Assembly: GCA_019137255.1 (NCBI GenBank)
Contig: WPDH01000067.1
Coordinates: 372,001-436,000, forward strand
DNA from: Corinectria fuckeliana
Lineage: Eukaryota; Ascomycota; Sordariomycetes; Hypocreales; Nectriaceae
DNA: 64,000 nucleotides
Direction of reading: 5' to 3'
Within the stretch, counting starts at the first letter, position 1. The number at the start of each line of letters is the position of its first letter. Positions 59,474-64,000 of the stretch are shown one piece after another. The notes beneath the pieces are model-generated. The model did no database searches. It was not told the origin of the DNA and saw only the letters and a list, made by a program, of their open reading frames with translations. Position numbers and translations under genes: made by a program.

Positions 59474-61475
59474 GAGGGTGAGCGGCCCACCGGCTGGGAC
59501 GCGGCCCTGGCGCGGTAGTGGTGCATTCGTCGGTTGCTCGAAACGCTTGGCTCGGGGTTCGTGGTGAGTGCGACGTCGGTCGGGGCGCTGTGTGTGATTG
59601 TCGCCGTCGGAGGACGATGGGTCGGGCGAGGCAGCACACGATGCGGGAGCGACAGAAATAGATATAAAGGAAGTCGTCAGGCGGGTTCGATATCGATCGA
59701 GTCAGCGAGGGAGGCGGCTGAAGAGGATGTCGATGTGGTAGTTTGGCGTTGTTGGGAGGCGGAGACGGCGCTCGACGTGTGGGTGCTTGCGTGGAAAGGT
59801 GGAGGCTCTTGCAGGGCGCAACACGAACACCAAGAGGCGAATGCAAAGGCGAATGCAAAGGCAGATGCAAGCAACCTATGTAACAGCAAACAAGAGAATG
59901 AAGGAGGCTCGAGGTGCAGGGCGACAGGGTTCGCGAAACGAGAGACCGGGATGATTCGAGGATCTGGCGTGCGGCAAGAGCAGAGTCGGGATAGAGGTCA
60001 AGCCTTAGTAGGTATGGGGGCCTGTAGGGAGCCTGTAGGGAGAGACGTCGTTGGTTGTGCAGCCGAAGCGGAAGGGTTGTGGTCGGGTGGATGTAGTGGA
60101 TGTGGACGTGATGGAAGCACTTCGTAGAGAATCAAGGTGGTAGTGGACTCTACCGTCTTCAGACAGCCAGCCTGCCAGGCGAGAGCCCAACCAGGTACCT
60201 AAGCTTCTAGGCATTTGACTACTACACTGCCAAACTGCCTATTATTAGTGGATCACTGGCTGGCTGGCGGGGGAGAGAAGCCCGGATATAATTAGGCTCT
60301 CTACATTTCTAGTAGCCTAGCCTTGTAACCCCATCCATGGATCCTGGGTGCTCCATGGTTCCATGGATGCCACTGAGCCGGCGGGGATGCTGCAGGGCGT
60401 AAACCTGAACGAGCCGGATGGAGACCGGGAGGCTCTGCCTGGTTCGCATTCCGGGCGATCATGTCCGTACTATGTACGGAGTAGTCTACTCGTATTTGAT
60501 AAGGCAGAAGGCACAGTGATAAGCAGCCCTGCATGATGGCCTGTAAGCTATGGACGGGACATTTGCGGACGTGAAAGCAGAAGAGCCATGATGAAGACCA
60601 CAGCACTGGCTTCCTATCAGTATCAGTAACTACTATAGCTCATATACCTACACCTAGGTATTTACCTACCTACCTAGGTACTTGAGGTAGGTATTGTTGC
60701 ACTCGGAATTGAAGCTCTGCGCACTGTAACCTGGAGAGTTTATCGTTATCTGGGAGAAGATCAGTCAGTCACGGGGCCCTCGATGATTAACACTCCATCA
60801 GCGACAACCACAAACCAATCAGACACCCTATTGTCTTCCATCCATAGATACTCCTCTCCCAACATCATGCCATCGGGACCTTTACAATCCATAATGACCC
60901 GGGATTTCCTCGCGAGCCTGCTTCTTCTGACTGTTCCCAGGGTTCACGAGGCACAGATAAGATAAACCGATAAGCAATCGCATAGCGGCACAGCGGCACA
61001 GCAGCACAGGGCTATAAACGGCAGCCACCAGGTCCCGTGCCTCGGCGCCCGTGGGAATCGGCGCCCTCCGCATCGCCGGGGCCGTCCACGCGTGGCCCCA
61101 TCGCAGCCGGCAACCCGCTGCCAATCTGCTTCTCGCATCCCCAATGGGTTCGGCCGATGGCGCCTGGTTGCATCGCCGTTGTCCGCCATCCTCGCTGGAA
61201 GCTGTAGCTGTCTGAATCTGGCCACAGGTGCTGACGCCGCGGCTCTGTGGAAATCCGACTGCAAACGTTATATAGAGCTTATCTTCGCCCACCTCTCACC
61301 ATCTCGACCTCCAGTTCTCCCACATACTCTGAAAAAGTTTCTCCTCTTCAAGCCTTGTCCAAGCAAGAAGCAAACTACCTTGCTCCACACCTTTTTCGCG
61401 TTCATCCTACTGTCCCATACTTCATTCCGCCTTGATACCCCTCCATTCCTACCCCTCAACACCACCTCGATATCC
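59474..61475. other. Divergent intergenic region Rictor / urate oxidase
   Basis: 2.0 kb. It contains a three-copy 12-bp tandem repeat at 59835-59870, a strong cluster of TACCTA/TAGGTA motifs at 60644-60695 and a CT-rich leader before the urate oxidase ATG. No gene is recognised. Confidence 0.6.
59835..59870. repeat. 12-bp tandem repeat (AGGCGAATGCAA)
   Basis: Two perfect copies plus one variant (AGGCAGATGCAA), within the Rictor upstream region. Confidence 0.9.
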
Positions 61476-62464
61476 ATGTCCCAGGAACTCCCAGTCCGAC
61501 AAAAGACTTCCACTATGCCTTACGTCTCCGCAGCGCGCTATGGAAAGGACAATGTCCGCGTTTACAAGGTCCATCGCGACGCTGAAACTGGTGTCCAGAC
61601 CGTCACTGAGATGACCGTCTGCTGCCTCCTCGAGGGCGAGATCGATACGTCCTACACCGAGGCCGACAACAGCGTCGTGGTCGCCACCGACTCCATCAAG
61701 AACACCATCTACATCACTGCCAAGGAAAACCCCGTCACACCTCCTGAGCTCTTCGCCTCCATCCTCGGCAACCACTTCATCCAGAAGTATGCTCACATCC
61801 ACGTTGCTAACGTCAAGGTGGTCACTCATCGCTGGGCCCGCCTGGATATCGACGGCAAGCCCCATCCCCACAGCTTCATCAAGGACAGCGACGAGGTCCG
61901 CAATGTCGAGGCTCGCATCAGCCGCAAGGACGGTATCACCATCAAGAGTGCTATTGTTGGCTTGACCGTGCTCAAGAGCACCGGGTCTGCGTTCCACGGC
62001 TTTGTCCGGGACGAGTACACTACTCTTCCCGAGACCTGGGATCGCATCCTCTCCACCGACGTGGATGCTTCGTGGAAGTGGAAGACTTTTGAGAATGTCG
62101 AGGCTGTCCAAGCGTCAGTGCCCAAGTTTGATGAGACCTGGAAGACTGCCCGGGACATTACCCTCAAGCTTTTCGCCGAGGATGAGAGTGCCAGTGTCCA
62201 GAACACCATGTACAAGATGTGCGAGGAGATTCTAGCTGCTGTTCCAGACGTCGAGACCGTAATCTACGCCCTGCCCAACAAGCACTACTTTGAGATTGGT
62301 AAGTCGGAGAGTCCCGGAACTTCGACATTAATACATATGCTGACCTCTTCGTCCTAGATTTGAGCTGGCACAAGGGCACTAAGAACACCGGAAAAGACGC
62401 CGAGGTCTACGCGCCTCAGTCCGGGCCCAACGGTCTCATTAAGTGCGAGGTCTCCCGCTCATAG
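61476..62464 (+). CDS. Urate oxidase (uricase)
   Basis: Oxidises urate to 5-hydroxyisourate in purine catabolism, normally inside peroxisomes. Two exons: 61476-62298 and 62358-62464 (GTAAGT..CTAG); 309 aa. Catalytic residues are present: K24 in YGKDNVRVYKV and T71 in VVVATDSIKNTIY. Other conserved blocks are HPHSFIKDSDEVR, GFVRDEYTTLPET and ALPNKHYFEI. Exon 2 has DLSWHKGTKNTGKDAEVYAP and NGLIKCEV, then stops at SRS. Fungal uricases usually end in an SKL-type PTS1 a few residues later. Here the last tripeptide is not a canonical PTS1. ATG 61476 is the first start; Met14 (MPYVSAARYG) is a possible alternative. Convergent with uL13m. Confidence 0.94.
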
Positions 62465-62914
62465 ATGAATTAATGTGGGAATGTAGCATTATTCGAGTAC
62501 ATACACTTTAGCGTTGGAATTAAGACAGTTGCAATGTGGCGGATGACCCGATGTAATGAGATATGACTGAATAAGACGACTTCATCGCACTTGCACATAC
62601 TACGTAATAGTACGTAGTAAGTCAATTGCTTGTATATGGATGTTCCTCTCAGAAGCGACATACAATCATAACAAACAGCTTTACTTGACGGTATTTGCCA
62701 TTGCCGGCAGCCCCTATGGATTTCGCAATGCTATTCGACGCGCCACCTTGAGATCATGGATAGGTTGGGCTCCAATACTTGAAAATGCTTGTTGCCAATT
62801 GCTTGATTTCAGGTCATGACAGATGCCCGAAATTTGGTATAGATAGTACACGACTTCTCTAGTCCACCCACACTAATCTACAGTGCCATTGTTACCGCTC
62901 CGAGGGCTATTCCT
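62465..62914. other. Convergent spacer urate oxidase / uL13m
   Basis: 450 bp holding both 3' ends. A perfect inverted repeat, TACTACGTA at 62598-62606 and TACGTAGTA at 62611-62619 with a 4-nt spacer, lies about 135 bp after the urate oxidase stop. No gene. Confidence 0.6.
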
Positions 62915-63511
62915 TTATAACCTCTTCGTGTCCGTGGCACGGATCTGCTCCACCGCCTTCTCCCAGCCCTGCTTGCCTACCACCTTGCCACCGAACCGTA
63001 TCAAGTTGTCCTTGTACGGGTGCGCCTCGCCCTCGAAAGCTTTGAGGCGCGCCAACCGCTTGTCCCGCAGCCGGTTCTTGGGCAGCATGCCGCTGACGGC
63101 CTTGCGCAGCACCTCAGAGCCACCGTGCTTCTCCATCAGCACGTCCATCGTGATGGTCTTGAGTTTGCCGGGGCGGGTGCTGTGTCGGTAGTATGGCTTT
63201 TGCCACTTCTTGCGGCCGGTTGTGTGCAGCGCCGCGCAGTCCGTTACCACCACGTAGTCGCCGCAGTCGGTCGAGGGATCGAAGATCGGCTTGTGTTTGC
63301 CCATCAGGAGAACGGCGATGCGTGATGCCAGACGGCCGAGGGAGGGCGGGGTTATTCCGGGCTGGGTCGAGAGGGTCTGATGGGGGGTTGAGGCGGAGAC
63401 GGAGTGCCATACCCGTGAGTAGGCGAGCTTGGTCTGGAGAATTGGTTAGGACATGGTACAGACGAAGCATCGGGGAACGAGGTAACCGACCAGGCCAAGG
63501 GTTTGAGACAT
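62915..63511 (-). CDS. MRPL23: Mitochondrial ribosomal protein uL13m
   Basis: Large-subunit mitoribosomal protein of the L13 family. Two exons: 63511-63491 (seven codons, MSQTLGL) and 63433-62915; 179 aa. The intron has a weak GTCGGT donor, a CTAAC branch point and a CCAG acceptor. The result starts MSQTLGLTKLAYSRVWHSVS, as in fungal MRPL23. L13 hallmarks: LGRLASRIAVLLMGKHKP, GDYVVVTDCAALHTTGRKKW, YYRHSTRPGKLKTITMDVLM, and VSGMLPKNRLRDKRLARLKA. The C-terminal extension (NLIRFGGKVVGKQGWEKAVE) is mitochondrial-fungal. An inner ATG at 63304 (MGKHKP) would lose the conserved N-terminus. Divergent from the next gene by 332 bp. Confidence 0.94.
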
Positions 63512-63843
63512 TGTGACGACTTCTTGGAGGGTCAATCCCTCACGAAGATCACTGCCAATGAATTCGGGTCAGTAACGGGAGCCGGGTGCTGGTGCTATGT
63601 CGTCGTTGAGGCTTCGCAGATCGTATCACGAGATCGCGAGCTTCGCTTCATGAAAGTTTGATGCCAGGTTCAACTGCTGACTCAGGTTGACGAGTGATCA
63701 CGTGGTGACATTCAGTTGTTCCCGAAGTCGGTGGTAGTGGTGGATCCACCCAGCGGGGATTGCGTTACTACAAGTCGGCGGCATCAACGGCTTTGGATTT
63801 CGATTTCAAAGCACGACACCTCAAGCTCACAACACCATAAAAA
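63512..63843. promoter_or_regulatory. 332-bp divergent promoter region
   Basis: The only space between the ATGs of uL13m (-) and the partial membrane-anchored gene (+), so it must carry both promoters and 5' UTRs. No specific site is assigned. Confidence 0.55.
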
Positions 63844-64000
63844 ATGGCGCCCAAGATCACTCCTCCCCGTGCTCTGGCAGCGGCCTCCCTCTGTCTGATT
63901 GCCGGATACTCGGCTTATCGCTATGGATATTCACGTCGAAATTCTAAGGACATTCCGTCTACCCCAGGTCAGTTGCTGCACGGCTTCTCTCTTACACCAG
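63844..64000 (+). CDS. N-terminally anchored protein, partial (cut by window end)
   Basis: Exon 1 runs 63844-63967. A GTCAGT donor follows and the rest lies beyond the window. The 41 visible residues begin MAPKITPPRALAAASLCLIA, a hydrophobic helix followed by YSAYRYGYSRR. This suggests a short N-terminal membrane anchor, possibly mitochondrial or ER. The family cannot be identified from this fragment. Confidence 0.6.
   Translation, partial: MAPKITPPRALAAASLCLIAGYSAYRYGYSRRNSKDIPSTPGQLLHGFSLTP

Noticed and set aside
59670..59700. GGTTCGATATC resembling a tRNA B box
   Set aside because: No matching A box or cloverleaf upstream.

Overview
This window is nuclear DNA from a filamentous ascomycete, most likely a Sordariomycete and probably Hypocreales. 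Genes are monocistronic and on both strands. They carry many short GT-AG introns (about 50-90 nt) with CTAAC/CTGAC-like branch points. Coding GC is high, and the closest recognisable families are fungal (Con7, AAR2, FEX, fused THI20, alternative NADH dehydrogenase). No operon, prophage, CRISPR array, rRNA or secondary-metabolite cluster was seen.

Layout: 0-14.3 kb is gene-dense. It holds a CorA-like divalent metal transporter (+), an amidoligase-like protein (-), DNA ligase IV (+), uracil phosphoribosyltransferase (-), the fluoride exporter FEX (+) and a MYND-finger/DUF4470 protein (+). From 14.8 to 16.2 kb lies a wrecked, rearranged SNF2-type helicase pseudogene. AAR2 (-) and the transcription factor Con7 (-) follow, separated by 4.4 kb without a convincing gene. 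From 24.2 to 36.6 kb there is a 12.4-kb stretch with no supportable gene. From 36.6 to 44.7 kb are the DEAD-box helicase Dbp2 (-), kynureninase (-) and an alternative NADH dehydrogenase (-). After another 5.7-kb gap come a single-pass membrane protein (+), the fused HMP-P kinase/TenA thiamine enzyme (-, 11 exons), the TORC2 subunit Rictor/Avo3 (-), urate oxidase (+), mitochondrial ribosomal protein uL13m (-) and the first exon of an unidentified N-anchored protein (+) cut by the window edge.

The genes are housekeeping and do not form one pathway: DNA end joining (lig4), pyrimidine salvage (UPRT), fluoride resistance, splicing (AAR2), RNA remodelling (Dbp2), tryptophan/NAD metabolism (kynureninase), respiration (NDE), thiamine salvage, TORC2 signalling, purine catabolism (uricase) and mitochondrial translation. 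Exon coordinates below were worked out by hand from splice signals, reading-frame continuity and family conservation. All multi-exon models close in frame.

Most notable signals: a palindromic 11-mer (GTACGAAGTAC) with six exact copies, all in non-coding DNA; a 470-nt late intron in dbp2 at the kind of position where yeast uses an autoregulatory intron; a probable GC-AG intron in kynureninase; a urate oxidase that ends in SRS instead of a peroxisomal SKL-type signal; asymmetric fluoride-pore motifs in FEX; and the scrambled SNF2 remnant. No wholly new multi-gene system could be supported.
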